DNA of 64,000 bases, from the NCBI GenBank assembly GCA_030844565.1, contig JAUUNK010000001.1:1-64000 (forward strand), in the 5' to 3' direction. The position numbers and the translations under genes were made by a program. This DNA is from Bacteroides ovatus. GTDB taxonomy: Bacteria > Bacteroidota > Bacteroidia > Bacteroidales > Bacteroidaceae. Within the stretch, counting starts at the first letter, position 1. Each line of letters begins with the position of its first letter. The notes beneath the pieces were generated by a model. The model saw only the letters and a program-made list of their open reading frames with translations. It did no database searches and was not told the origin of the DNA. Below, in pieces: positions 8,476 through 15,958 of the stretch.

Positions 8476-9353
8476 AAGTTCTCACTTTCTTCTGTAACCT
8501 CTTGTTCAAGTTTGTCCTCCAAATCTTCTTCCTCCAAAGATAATATTTCATCTTTGTGCATTTCTAATATGGCATTTCCTCTCTGCTTATATGCTAAATA
8601 GCTCTTGAGATTTGTATACGGACGGGGCACTTCAAGAGCTTTAGCCATATCGTTGGTCAAATAGTACATCCAATAATCATCATATACCTCTTCACCTAAT
8701 ATCGAGAAAACTCCTTCCCCTTTGAGAAGCTTGGAGACATTGTTCACAGAACCGATATTCTTTGTATTTCCACTTCCAGGACTAGCTGATGCTATTTTGT
8801 ATTTAGGCTGCACAAAAAATTGAAAATCTTTGATGACCGAAACAATATCTTCCAACTCGTCCATGGAATAGATTTTCTTCTCGTTAGGTTTATCTTCATT
8901 TTGAGAATAAAGGACACCTAATACTAAATGACAAGAATACTCTTTATAAGGGTATGTTGTATTTTTAGTACTGTCACGATTTCTAAAATATCCAGTAAAA
9001 GCCCCTAAAGTCATGCTTTTAATTTTATTCTTTCCGTCCTTGTAGGTACTTTTAATATCAACGGCAAACTTTTCTCCGGATTTACTATCAATAAAAGTCA
9101 AATCGGGATAAAAATTTTGTTGCGGTGGTAATTGTAAAATCAAATCATGGTCTTTTGCAAACTTTTCCAAGACAGGAATCAGCAACAGTTCAATTACTTT
9201 TGAAACCACTTTGGTATCTAGGGATATTGTATAAATCCTCTTATATATGTCAATAAAACCTTTTACAATCCAATCTCCTTTTTCTGTAGAAATTATCTTG
9301 TTATAAGACTCCACTTCTTTTTGCAAGGCAATAAGTATTTCCTCCTTATTCAT
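8472..9353 (-). CDS. EcoRV-like type II restriction endonuclease
   Basis: The 293-residue protein matches EcoRV along most of its length from memory of that sequence. QQNFYPDLTF corresponds to EcoRV QQNHYPDFTL, AVDIKSTY to AIDIKTTY, and GSGNTKNIGS to the DNA-reading loop GSGNTTNIGS. This gives a complete catalytic set (Asp84, Asp99, Lys101) and a recognition loop at about 193-202, so cleavage of GATATC is the expected activity. It is longer than EcoRV (about 245 residues) and ends in an acidic tail rich in Glu. The start is supported by the match to the EcoRV N-terminus. It is A+T-rich and was probably acquired horizontally. Confidence 0.9.
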   Translation of the reverse strand: MNKEEILIALQKEVESYNKIISTEKGDWIVKGFIDIYKRIYTISLDTKVVSKVIELLLIPVLEKFAKDHDLILQLPPQQNFYPDLTFIDSKSGEKFAVDIKSTYKDGKNKIKSMTLGAFTGYFRNRDSTKNTTYPYKEYSCHLVLGVLYSQNEDKPNEKKIYSMDELEDIVSVIKDFQFFVQPKYKIASASPGSGNTKNIGSVNNVSKLLKGEGVFSILGEEVYDDYWMYYLTNDMAKALEVPRPYTNLKSYLAYKQRGNAILEMHKDEILSLEEEDLEDKLEQEVTEESENL

Positions 9354-9721
9354 AATTTTGTTATTAATTCAATGCAAAGTAAAAACACATAAGCTACAAC
9401 ATCGCATAGGTTGAAATTTTAATTAAAACGTTCTCATCCTGAATATACCTAATAAAATTTGTAGTATGGCTGGATGTTCACAAAGATAGTGCATTCCTTT
9501 ATATAATAAACCATTCCAGCAAAGTTTCTGGTAAGATAGTGGTCGGAGTATGCCTATATTCACCCAATTCCAATAGAAAACTCCCGTTAAAGGGTAATCT
9601 TTTTAAGTAGTCCAAATGTAAAGATAAAGAACCATCAAACAAACCTCCTGAAAAGGGTGTCTCTTTCCTCTGCCCGAATCAGGAAAAAAGGATTTATCTT
9701 TTAGCCCATTTCTCTTCTCAA

Positions 9722-9778
9722 GTTTATTATAAACTCTTGCAGCGTTTATTATAAACTGTGTTCGCGTTTATAATAAAC
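9722..9778. repeat. Three 13-bp palindromes with a 22-bp period
   Basis: GTTTATTATAAAC occurs at 9722-9734 and 9744-9756, and its complement form GTTTATAATAAAC at 9766-9778. Each is a perfect odd palindrome (6+1+6), and the starts are exactly 22 bp apart, about two helical turns. The array lies about 370 bases upstream of the restriction endonuclease start. It looks like a binding site for a dimeric protein. Confidence 0.85.
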
Positions 9779-9825
9779 CCGCATACTCACTTTTCGGCAC
9801 TATCAACTCACTATATGCAACAAAA

Positions 9826-9858
9826 AAGGCTGCAAACTCCATAAAAGGTTGCAGCCTT
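9826..9858 (-). terminator. Rho-independent terminator of the DUF4248 gene
   Basis: On the minus strand a 12-bp stem (AAGGCTGCAACC paired with GTTTGCAGCCTT, one mismatch) is followed by a T run, 26 bases after the stop codon. Confidence 0.8.
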
Positions 9859-9883
9859 AAGCCTTCGGTAGGGCTTCTACGCC

Positions 9884-10105
9884 CTAATCCTCGAAAGGAT
9901 ATCCCAAGTGTTTTGTTATAATATCAAACTGTTTTGTTGTTATACGACGGTGATTATACCGCGAATAACCCGTAGGCGCCAGCTCCTCTACCAAAGGAGG
10001 ACAACCTTTAATCCATCGACTAAGGCAGCGTACTGCATTTTTAGAAGTCGTACATCCGGGGAAGTACATACCGGCAAGTGAGGCAAAGAGATAGGGTCGT
10101 TTCAT
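9884..10105 (-). CDS. DUF4248 family small protein
   Basis: The 73-residue protein has the pattern of Bacteroidetes DUF4248 proteins: LAGMYFPGCTTSKNAVRCLS, then a WIKGCPPLVEELAPTGYS segment and a final ITTKQFDIITKHLGYP. The alternating hydrophobic helices resemble a small winged or helical DNA-binding module, but no function is established. The gene has its own promoter (10154-10185) and terminator (9826-9858). A broken second copy lies at 6060-6240. One GATATC site (9898-9903) lies inside the gene. Confidence 0.7.
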   Translation of the reverse strand: MKRPYLFASLAGMYFPGCTTSKNAVRCLSRWIKGCPPLVEELAPTGYSRYNHRRITTKQFDIITKHLGYPFED

Positions 10106-10153
10106 CTGTTTTCTATATTATATATTTTTCTTCTTCCATTCATTTCTCGATTA

Positions 10154-10185
10154 CAAATATACAACATAAAAAAGCCTTTGTCAAG
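10154..10185 (-). promoter_or_regulatory. Promoter of the DUF4248 gene
   Basis: On the minus strand CTTG (10182-10185), a 20-base spacer and TATATTTG (10154-10161) form a good Bacteroides -33/-7 promoter about 48 bases before the start codon. Confidence 0.65.
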
Positions 10186-10230
10186 CGTTTCAAGAAAAGG
10201 GCGTTAATAACATGAAGGAAAAGTCATAAC

Positions 10231-10425
10231 TTACGTGAATTCGATATAATTTAAAAACAGCGTAAGTTGCCTGTTCTTGATAACATTCACATCAATGGCA
10301 GGCTTCTTTTCAAAGAAACAGTACGCAGCAATAGCTGAAAGAGCATTTGCTATAAAGTTGTTGAATGAACGGTGCCTCCACATTAATAACCAATGTAAGC
10401 ATTACATCTACACACTTATTATTAT
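10231..10425 (-). pseudogene. C-terminal remnant of an IS transposase (IS982-like)
   Basis: A minus-strand frame from 10377 to a TAA at 10231 reads RHRSFNNFIANALSAIAAYC then FFEKKPAID. This resembles the C-terminus of DDE transposases of IS982 type, where an IEHSRHRS-like motif precedes a hydrophobic helix and KKPxI. The preceding INVE is in another frame, so a frameshift or small deletion lies near 10378. Farther upstream the frames are broken. The start of the element is not recognisable. Family assignment is from memory of the motif only. Confidence 0.45.
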
Positions 10426-10630
10426 GCTTTCCGAAAACACCGTAAGCAATAGGATAACGCACCAGCTACCCATATTGGATACCCTGCGGTCTTTAATAAT
10501 ACACCGGAATAGACTGCATATTAAATACACCAAAATAAACATGGATAATAAGTTGGGCATATCAAAAGTCCAGAGGATTCATACGGATTATTCATTAAAG
10601 TCTATTCCTATCACCCTCCATTTAAGCTGA

Positions 10631-11767
10631 TTATCTTTTCTCCAGAAATCTCACCCGCTCACAAGCTGCCAGCAAGAAAGCTCCCACGCCGAAGTTGGAA
10701 GTAGAATTGGCGTCCACCACCTGACCGGGAATCGCTTTTTCACCAATAGGCTGCACATACCCTACTTTTCCGTCCGGTTGCAAGGCTACGGTGGTCAGGT
10801 ATTTCCAGGCGCTCTCTGCTACGGGTTCGTAGGTGGAGCGGTCCAGCAAGTCGTTGTTCATTCCCCAGAGCAGGCCGTAGGTGAAGAAAGCCGTGCCGCT
10901 GGTTTCCGGTCCGGGCGCATGTTCAGGGTCTAGCATGCTGCGCGTCCAGTAGCCTTCGGGTTGCTGGGAGGCGGCTATGGATTTAGCCAAGATGCGGAAG
11001 CGGTCGACGTATTGCTGGCGGTGAGGGTCTGTCTCAGGAAGGTCCTGCAACACTTTGGCAAAGGCTGCCAACACCCAGCCATCGCCTCGCGCCCAGAAGT
11101 CCTTCTTGCCGTTGATGCTTTTGTGCTTCGGGTAGACATATTTGCTGTCGCGATAATAGAGTCCGGCTTCGGCGTCGTACATGATGCTGTCTGCATACGC
11201 CAGATATTCGTGGAGCTTGTCGAGATAGAGCGGGTTGCCGGTAATCTTATACAGCTTCGTCATGACGGGCATCACCATGTACAGGCCGTCCGCCCACCAC
11301 CAGTAGCCACTATGGGGCGTGCTCATCTGATACTCCATCACCTCCCTGGCACGGGCAATCTTTTGCGTGTCCGGCTCCAGGGAATACAGGTCGGCATAGG
11401 TCTGGAAACAAACCTGATAATCGCCGAAGAGAACGTAGTCGTCACTCTCGCCATAACTGTATTTCCAGTCTTCGCGGCGGTCAGATTTAGCTCCCTTCCA
11501 CTGGTTATGCTCCGCCCAGTCTTTGGAGTATTGCAGGTATTCGGGTTTCTTTGTCAGAAAATAGACCTCCATGTTTCCCGTATGATAGGCGGCGTTGTCC
11601 CAGAAAGCACGCCCGTGCTCCGGATGGTTGGCCTGCCAATACCCGTTCACTTTGTGAATAATCTCTATTACTTCTGCCGAGGCTTGTTTCTGAGGTCCCG
11701 AGCAACTGCTTCCCCACATGCCGCCCAGGCAAAGCACTGATAAAAGTGCTGTGTATATCTTCTTCAT
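10631..11767 (-). CDS. GH88/GH105 unsaturated glucuronyl / rhamnogalacturonyl hydrolase
   Basis: The 378-residue enzyme has a lipoprotein signal (Cys22) and the (alpha/alpha)6 barrel signatures of GH105/GH88: GDYQ with Asp116, WWWADGLYM with Asp160, and a late GDGW segment. These enzymes hydrate the C4-C5 double bond of the unsaturated uronic acid left by polysaccharide lyases, releasing it from the product oligosaccharide. It is the last gene of a three-gene operon with a DUF2264 protein and a BNR_4 protein, starting 9 bases after the latter. Together they suggest removal of (4-O-methyl)glucuronic or rhamnosyl-glucuronic side chains from arabinogalactan. Family is clear; the exact sugar is inferred. 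Confidence 0.85.
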   Translation of the reverse strand: MKKIYTALLSVLCLGGMWGSSCSGPQKQASAEVIEIIHKVNGYWQANHPEHGRAFWDNAAYHTGNMEVYFLTKKPEYLQYSKDWAEHNQWKGAKSDRREDWKYSYGESDDYVLFGDYQVCFQTYADLYSLEPDTQKIARAREVMEYQMSTPHSGYWWWADGLYMVMPVMTKLYKITGNPLYLDKLHEYLAYADSIMYDAEAGLYYRDSKYVYPKHKSINGKKDFWARGDGWVLAAFAKVLQDLPETDPHRQQYVDRFRILAKSIAASQQPEGYWTRSMLDPEHAPGPETSGTAFFTYGLLWGMNNDLLDRSTYEPVAESAWKYLTTVALQPDGKVGYVQPIGEKAIPGQVVDANSTSNFGVGAFLLAACERVRFLEKR

Positions 11768-11776
11768 ATAACTTGT

Positions 11777-13072
11777 TTATTTGTTGTGAATGTTCAAATC
11801 CGTTTCGAGTACATAAACTTCTTGCGGTTCCATCTCTGCCGTGCGCTCTCCGTCGCCTTGGCGGGTGTGTTGCACAAAAAGATGAAGCTTACGCTGTTGT
11901 TTCCACAGTTCGGTGTCGTGAGAGGGTTCCCAGGCGTCTACCGGGAAGTTCGTGAGGTCCGTCATCGTCCATTTGCCGTTGCCTATATCCCGGGCATGCG
12001 CCATCGACACCCGGCTCCCCCGCTCTTCGTCGCGGAAGATGTAGAACACCTCTCCCCCCTCGACTACAATGCGCGGGCGGGCGATGGGAATCATCTTCGT
12101 GCCGCCGCCTTTGAGGGTGAAAGGAGTTTTGCGATCCGACACCTGGCGGTGGTGCCAGGCAGTGCCGTCGTTCCAGACAATGCGGTATTGAGGGACGTCG
12201 CTGTCCGGGTCTCTCCAATAGGTGGCGATATAGGGATTGCCCTTCGCGTCGGCGCTCATACTGGTTTGGTTTATCAGCTCACAGTTCTGGGGCAGGCGGC
12301 AGGCATATTCAGCATTCGATGCCTTGATGGGGAGGTCATATTTGGTGCCGTTGGAAGTGTACCACGTGACACCGTTGTCGAACGAACGGGCATAGCAGAT
12401 GTCATGATTGGTCTCCACATGCCACGTCTCCCGCCACACCCACGAGAGATGAATCGTGCCTTCCTCGTCGACATAGAGCTGCCAGTAGGCATTCCGTTTG
12501 TCTTCTCCGTCGATGAGGACATCCTGCACGCGCTGCCAGTGATGTTCTTTCAAAGAATAACGGTTCATCACCAGGTTTCCACGGCCCGACGAGCCGGAAC
12601 GATAGACAAACAGCAGGTCGCCTCCCGCCAGCGGATAAAACTCGGGGTAGGTGACATTACCTTCGTCCACGCCCGTCATGGGTTCTTTCTCTCCCAGTTG
12701 GAGAGAGCCCGGGGCAAGGCTGCGGCAATAATGGAGCGCATGGCCGTGGTGGTCGAAAGAGACATGCAGATAGCCTTCGCCGTCCACCATGATGCTGATA
12801 ATGTTGTGGGCATCCTTCACGTTGCCTTTGTATTGCGTGCGGTGCAGGGTCCATTGCGTGGAGTCCAGCTTGCGCTTGCCAAGCACCAGCCAGCCCTCCG
12901 CGTCGTAGTAGCTGATGTATTGCTCGTCACCGTGGGTCACCAGGGAATTGTTGCGGAAAACAGCCGTGTTGACGGAGGTGCAACTATAGCCTTTGCCAAC
13001 TTCCACCAACCGCTGGCAAAAGCCACTTTGCGGCAATAGCAGCAGCAAGGCAATAAATAGAATTTGTCTCAT
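11777..13072 (-). CDS. BNR_4 beta-propeller protein, probable polysaccharide lyase
   Basis: The 431-residue exported protein (signal peptide ending near SGFCQ) carries BNR_4 (PF15892) signatures: DAHNIISIMVDGEGYLHVSF, then DHHGHALHYCRS, and later blades with YWQLYVDEEGTIHLSW. This seven-bladed propeller fold is used by uronate lyases such as ulvan lyases (PL24/25) and L-rhamnose-alpha-1,4-glucuronate lyases (PL42). The His-rich DHHGH motif is consistent with a lyase site. It sits between a DUF2264 gene and a GH105 gene, whose product would act on the unsaturated uronate a lyase makes. Lyase activity on rhamnosyl-glucuronic side chains is inferred; a hydrolase role is not excluded. Confidence 0.7.
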   Translation of the reverse strand: MRQILFIALLLLLPQSGFCQRLVEVGKGYSCTSVNTAVFRNNSLVTHGDEQYISYYDAEGWLVLGKRKLDSTQWTLHRTQYKGNVKDAHNIISIMVDGEGYLHVSFDHHGHALHYCRSLAPGSLQLGEKEPMTGVDEGNVTYPEFYPLAGGDLLFVYRSGSSGRGNLVMNRYSLKEHHWQRVQDVLIDGEDKRNAYWQLYVDEEGTIHLSWVWRETWHVETNHDICYARSFDNGVTWYTSNGTKYDLPIKASNAEYACRLPQNCELINQTSMSADAKGNPYIATYWRDPDSDVPQYRIVWNDGTAWHHRQVSDRKTPFTLKGGGTKMIPIARPRIVVEGGEVFYIFRDEERGSRVSMAHARDIGNGKWTMTDLTNFPVDAWEPSHDTELWKQQRKLHLFVQHTRQGDGERTAEMEPQEVYVLETDLNIHNK

Positions 13073-13088
13073 TTCACTACCGGCTTAA

Positions 13089-14342
13089 TCATTGGGCATG
13101 GTCTTTTGGAAAATCTTCTCCTTCCCAAGCTTTCTTCGAAGTCCAGGGTTGTGCTGCATCGCTCCAGAAAGGATGCCCGGCAGGAAGCCCCAACGGCAAA
13201 AAGGCAAGAGAAGCCATGTAAAGACTGCCGTTGTTGGTATACCAATCGGAGATATTAGGTTGTGAGCCGTTGAAACCCAGCGTGAGGAAGCCTTTTTCGT
13301 TAAAGTTGCGGTTGTCGTCAAACATACGGCTGATGACCGCTGTCATGGCGGCACGCACCTGCCCGTTGGAAAGTTCCTTCGGAAGCCAGCCTCGCCAGGA
13401 AAGCAGGGCAAGCGGTTGCAAAGTCCCCGTACGGTAAGTGATGCTGCGTCCGAATACGGGCAATGTGCCCTCGGGCGAGACAAAGCGTTCGAGAATCATG
13501 CCGAAGCGTTGCATTCTTTGCAGCGCACGCTGGTAGTTGCAATCAGGAGCGTTCCATATTTTGTTCTTCCCGCCGTTGGTCATGATCTCAAGAGATTCGA
13601 GATACATGGGCTGGATGACGAAACTGTTGTAATAGTCGAAAGCAAACGATTGCCCGTCGGAATACCATCCGTCGCCCACATACCATTCTTCTATCTTGCG
13701 CAGGGCGGAAACAATGCGGTAGGTGTCGCTCGGCGCACCGGCTTTGCGAAGGAAAGACTCCACGGTGGCAGAAAACAGCAGCCAGTTGGTATAAGGCGGG
13801 TCCACACGCCGGAGCTGGGTGAACTCGGTGATATAACGTTGTTTGGTCAGGCTGTCGAGCGGCATCCAGAGCGCATCGTATCCGCGCAGGAAACTCTCGG
13901 CAATGTATGCGGCATCCACCAGCGTTTGCCCTTCTTTCCGCCAAAGAAGATAGTCGGGGCTATCGGGGTCTACGGCATTCGCATAGCTTTTCAGCGCCCA
14001 TTCGCGGAGCTGCCGGCGCCGGACACCTTCGGGAGTTTCATCATCGGGCAGAGAGAGCCACGGGGCAACGCCAGCCATCAACCGCCCGAAACATTCCATA
14101 TAGGTAACTTTCTTATTACGTCCGTCCCAAGTAGGGCTCAGTTCGACCAGCATGTTCTGCTGGAGTTTACCTTCGCTCATATTACTCAGTACAGGAGCCG
14201 CCATGCGGTATAGCACATCGCACCAAAGTTCGCGGTCGGTGGGTTCTTTCACGTGTTTTTTCTTTTTTGCCGAAACATCCTGTGAAGGAATCAGCAAGAC
14301 TGCCATTAGCAACAGCAGTAGGTAATGTCTATTCCACTTCAT
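13089..14342 (-). CDS. DUF2264 protein, probable GH154 beta-glucuronidase
   Basis: The 417-residue secreted protein (hydrophobic signal, residues 1-25) matches the DUF2264 family along its length: TYMECFGRLMAGVAPWLSLP near residue 85, VGDGWYSDG and FDYYNSFVIQPMYLE in the middle, and PVFGRSITYRTG near the end. The fold is an (alpha/alpha)6 barrel. Members are now classified as GH154, with exo-beta-glucuronidase activity reported for a Bacteroides arabinogalactan-protein locus. It heads the operon that continues with the BNR_4 and GH105 genes (16-base gap). A -7 box lies at 14368-14375. Activity is inferred from family and neighbours. Confidence 0.75.
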   Translation of the reverse strand: MKWNRHYLLLLLMAVLLIPSQDVSAKKKKHVKEPTDRELWCDVLYRMAAPVLSNMSEGKLQQNMLVELSPTWDGRNKKVTYMECFGRLMAGVAPWLSLPDDETPEGVRRRQLREWALKSYANAVDPDSPDYLLWRKEGQTLVDAAYIAESFLRGYDALWMPLDSLTKQRYITEFTQLRRVDPPYTNWLLFSATVESFLRKAGAPSDTYRIVSALRKIEEWYVGDGWYSDGQSFAFDYYNSFVIQPMYLESLEIMTNGGKNKIWNAPDCNYQRALQRMQRFGMILERFVSPEGTLPVFGRSITYRTGTLQPLALLSWRGWLPKELSNGQVRAAMTAVISRMFDDNRNFNEKGFLTLGFNGSQPNISDWYTNNGSLYMASLAFLPLGLPAGHPFWSDAAQPWTSKKAWEGEDFPKDHAQ

Positions 14343-14367
14343 GATATTAATTAAGATTTTCCAGGCA

Positions 14368-14375
14368 CAAAGATA
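14368..14375 (-). promoter_or_regulatory. -7 element of the DUF2264-BNR_4-GH105 operon
   Basis: TATCTTTG on the minus strand, 25 bases before the start codon. There is no -33 TTTG at the right distance, as expected of an activated promoter. A CCCCCTTTTTGA motif (14411-14420 region) lies about 36 bases further upstream. Confidence 0.55.
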
Positions 14376-14407
14376 CCAGCTATCTTAAATATCCACCTCT
14401 ATTTATA

Positions 14408-14430
14408 TTTCAAAAAGGGGGTACAAATCG
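14408..14430. promoter_or_regulatory. Candidate activator site (CCCTTTTTGA type)
   Basis: The plus strand reads TTTCAAAAAGGGGG followed by TACAAATCG. The same CAAAAAGGG core is found near the promoters of the second SusC operon (48969-48982), GH51 (59575-59585) and, with one change, GH43 (59636-59645). A common HTCS operator is inferred. Confidence 0.35.
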
Positions 14431-14474
14431 TTTATTTTCATTCGGAATCACCTTTTCCCCTGTCTGCTTTCCTC

Positions 14475-14519
14475 TTACCCGGGTGTAAATCGTTCCATAT
14501 ACTCCGAAAGCAACATGCC
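14475..14519 (-). pseudogene. Fossil of the C-terminus of an HTCS regulator
   Basis: The minus strand encodes GMLLSEYMERFTPG and a stop, matching GMLPSEYIERFTTGEG, the last residues of the HTCS at 50835-54956. Over 31 bases the two differ at 3 positions. No other part of an HTCS gene is present, so this is the stub of a deleted regulator gene between the GH16 and DUF2264 genes. Confidence 0.65.
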
Positions 14520-14546
14520 GCCTTGAGGCGCCCGTTGCGGATAAAT

Positions 14547-15401
14547 CTACTTCTCCTTCTGATAGATTCGTACATAGTCTATTTCATACTTCATCGGCAA
14601 AGCAGACTCATCAATCGGTCCTCCGTTGATGCCTCCCATTGCCAGATTCAACAAAATGTACTGGGGCTTGGTAAAAGGATTCGTACCTTTTCCGATGCTT
14701 CCGTTTACGGTTTGGCTGAGACGTATTTCATTCAGAAGTTCATCATCGAGATAGAGCTTGATAGCTTCTTCATCCCAGTCCATACGCCAAGTATGGAACT
14801 TCGATGCCCAGTCTGCATCTTTCTCTGTGAAATGGGAATAGGGGACGGCACGGCTGTTCCATTTGGCATCCCATTGCCGGTCGGTTCCCCAGGCAGCATT
14901 GGCAAGTATATGGGGCACGCCGTTGATATGATAGTATTCCATCACATCTATTTCGCCACAAGAGGGCCATTCGATGCCTCTTCCCAAAGTCCAGATGGCA
15001 GGCCATGCCCCTTTTGCCACAGGGATGCGGGCACGGGCTTCGAAACGGCCGTAAAGGAATTCTTTCTTCCCCGCCGTGTTCAGCGAAGAGGAAGTATATT
15101 CGATAAACTCCCGTTTCTTTCTCCAGTCTCCGCTACCTGCTTCATAGTCCGGGTTCTTCCGTTGTCCGGACTCCCGTCGCGCTTCAATCACCAGACAGCC
15201 GTCTTTGCATACGGCATTGCCTAGCTGATACCATTGGTCTTCTTCATTGCGTACGAAACCTTGTTCATAGTTCCACACCGAAGCATCCGGAGGACCGTCG
15301 GCATTGAACTCATCACTCCACACCAAGTGCCAGTCTTGTTGTGCATGCAGATGCGGCAGCAGACAGGATAGCATAAGTAAAAAAACGATTCTGTGGTTCA
15401 T
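14547..15401 (-). CDS. GH16 endo-beta-galactanase/glucanase (GH16_3 type)
   Basis: The 284-residue secreted enzyme (signal peptide to Ala20) contains the GH16 active site GEIDVMEY, with nucleophile Glu150, Asp152 and acid/base Glu155, plus typical LVWSDEF, RNEEDQWYQ and GAWPAIW segments. The single-domain size fits GH16_3, which includes laminarinases and endo-beta-1,3-galactanases. Neighbouring uronic acid enzymes and the GH43_24 exo-galactanase elsewhere in the locus favour endo-cleavage of the beta-1,3-galactan backbone. A second GH16 with closely similar motifs is at 36580. It has its own -7 box at 15517-15525 and a leader of about 110 bases. Confidence 0.85.
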   Translation of the reverse strand: MNHRIVFLLMLSCLLPHLHAQQDWHLVWSDEFNADGPPDASVWNYEQGFVRNEEDQWYQLGNAVCKDGCLVIEARRESGQRKNPDYEAGSGDWRKKREFIEYTSSSLNTAGKKEFLYGRFEARARIPVAKGAWPAIWTLGRGIEWPSCGEIDVMEYYHINGVPHILANAAWGTDRQWDAKWNSRAVPYSHFTEKDADWASKFHTWRMDWDEEAIKLYLDDELLNEIRLSQTVNGSIGKGTNPFTKPQYILLNLAMGGINGGPIDESALPMKYEIDYVRIYQKEK

Positions 15402-15516
15402 ACTCTCTTAAATTATTATGGTTTCTTCCGTCTGTTTAGAGTAAATATCCCCGTGTTGCCGGGCATATATAGTCTTTTTACTCCCTTCTGTTTCACAGGG
15501 TTTCCTCCATACGACA

Positions 15517-15525
15517 GCAAATATA
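15517..15525 (-). promoter_or_regulatory. -7 element of the GH16 gene
   Basis: TATATTTGC on the minus strand is a perfect Bacteroides -7 box. No -33 element is present. Confidence 0.5.
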
Positions 15526-15881
15526 TAAATATTATTCCGTATTTTGATAGACACGGACGCAGTCAATGCAGCAATTTATCTTGTCTGCACAAACAGACAA
15601 AACAGAGTTATTCTAGCTCCATTCATACAACCTAATTCATTCTTAATACCCCTTTATATAATTAATTTTTTTATTTATTATCTCTATAAACCAGCACAAA
15701 AATTAGAATCTAAAATCTATTATTTTTCTATGCAAACAAATAATAAACCTCTCCCAATTGCCCATACATTCTTAATACAGCCAATATTACACGACATGGC
15801 TATATGTTACACATCAACACCTGTTTTATTAATTAAGAGAATTATAAAGATTAATTTTATTAATAAAATATCTTATTGTTT

Positions 15882-15912
15882 ATTGTTTATTTAATAAATA
15901 TAGATATATTTG
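15882..15912 (+). promoter_or_regulatory. Promoter of the 15959-34950 operon
   Basis: ATTG at 15882-15885, a 19-base spacer and TATATTTG at 15905-15912 make a good Bacteroides promoter, 46 bases before the first start codon of the long plus-strand operon. Confidence 0.65.
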
Positions 15913-15958
15913 TAACCATAATCTTACTTAAGACAAGCCGGAACCAAATAAATTTAAT

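Larger units (their letters stand above)
9354..9883. other. Gap upstream of the restriction genes with a palindrome array
   Basis: No gene is visible. The region holds the leader of the restriction operon (a near -7 box TACTTTGC, one base short of consensus, about 15-25 bases before the start codon), three 13-bp palindromes at 9722-9778 and the terminator of the DUF4248 gene at 9826-9858. Confidence 0.55.
15402..15958. other. Divergent control region between GH16 and the inserted operon
   Basis: No gene is visible. The left part carries the GH16 promoter. From about 15540 the sequence turns strongly A+T-rich up to the promoter of the plus-strand operon at 15882-15912. The left edge of the foreign-looking block probably lies here. 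Confidence 0.5.

Noticed and set aside
10277..10630. Plus-strand 117-codon frame in the gap before GH105
   Set aside because: The opposite strand carries a transposase remnant and the translation shows no family features, so it is not counted as a gene.
11786..13039. Plus-strand 417-codon frame opposite the BNR_4 gene
   Set aside because: It is antisense to a clear BNR_4 propeller gene and has no recognisable motif, promoter or ribosome-binding site.
15544..15894. Plus-strand 116-codon frame upstream of the FAD oxidoreductase
   Set aside because: It is A+T-rich leader sequence with low-complexity translation, no ribosome-binding site, and overlap with the operon promoter.
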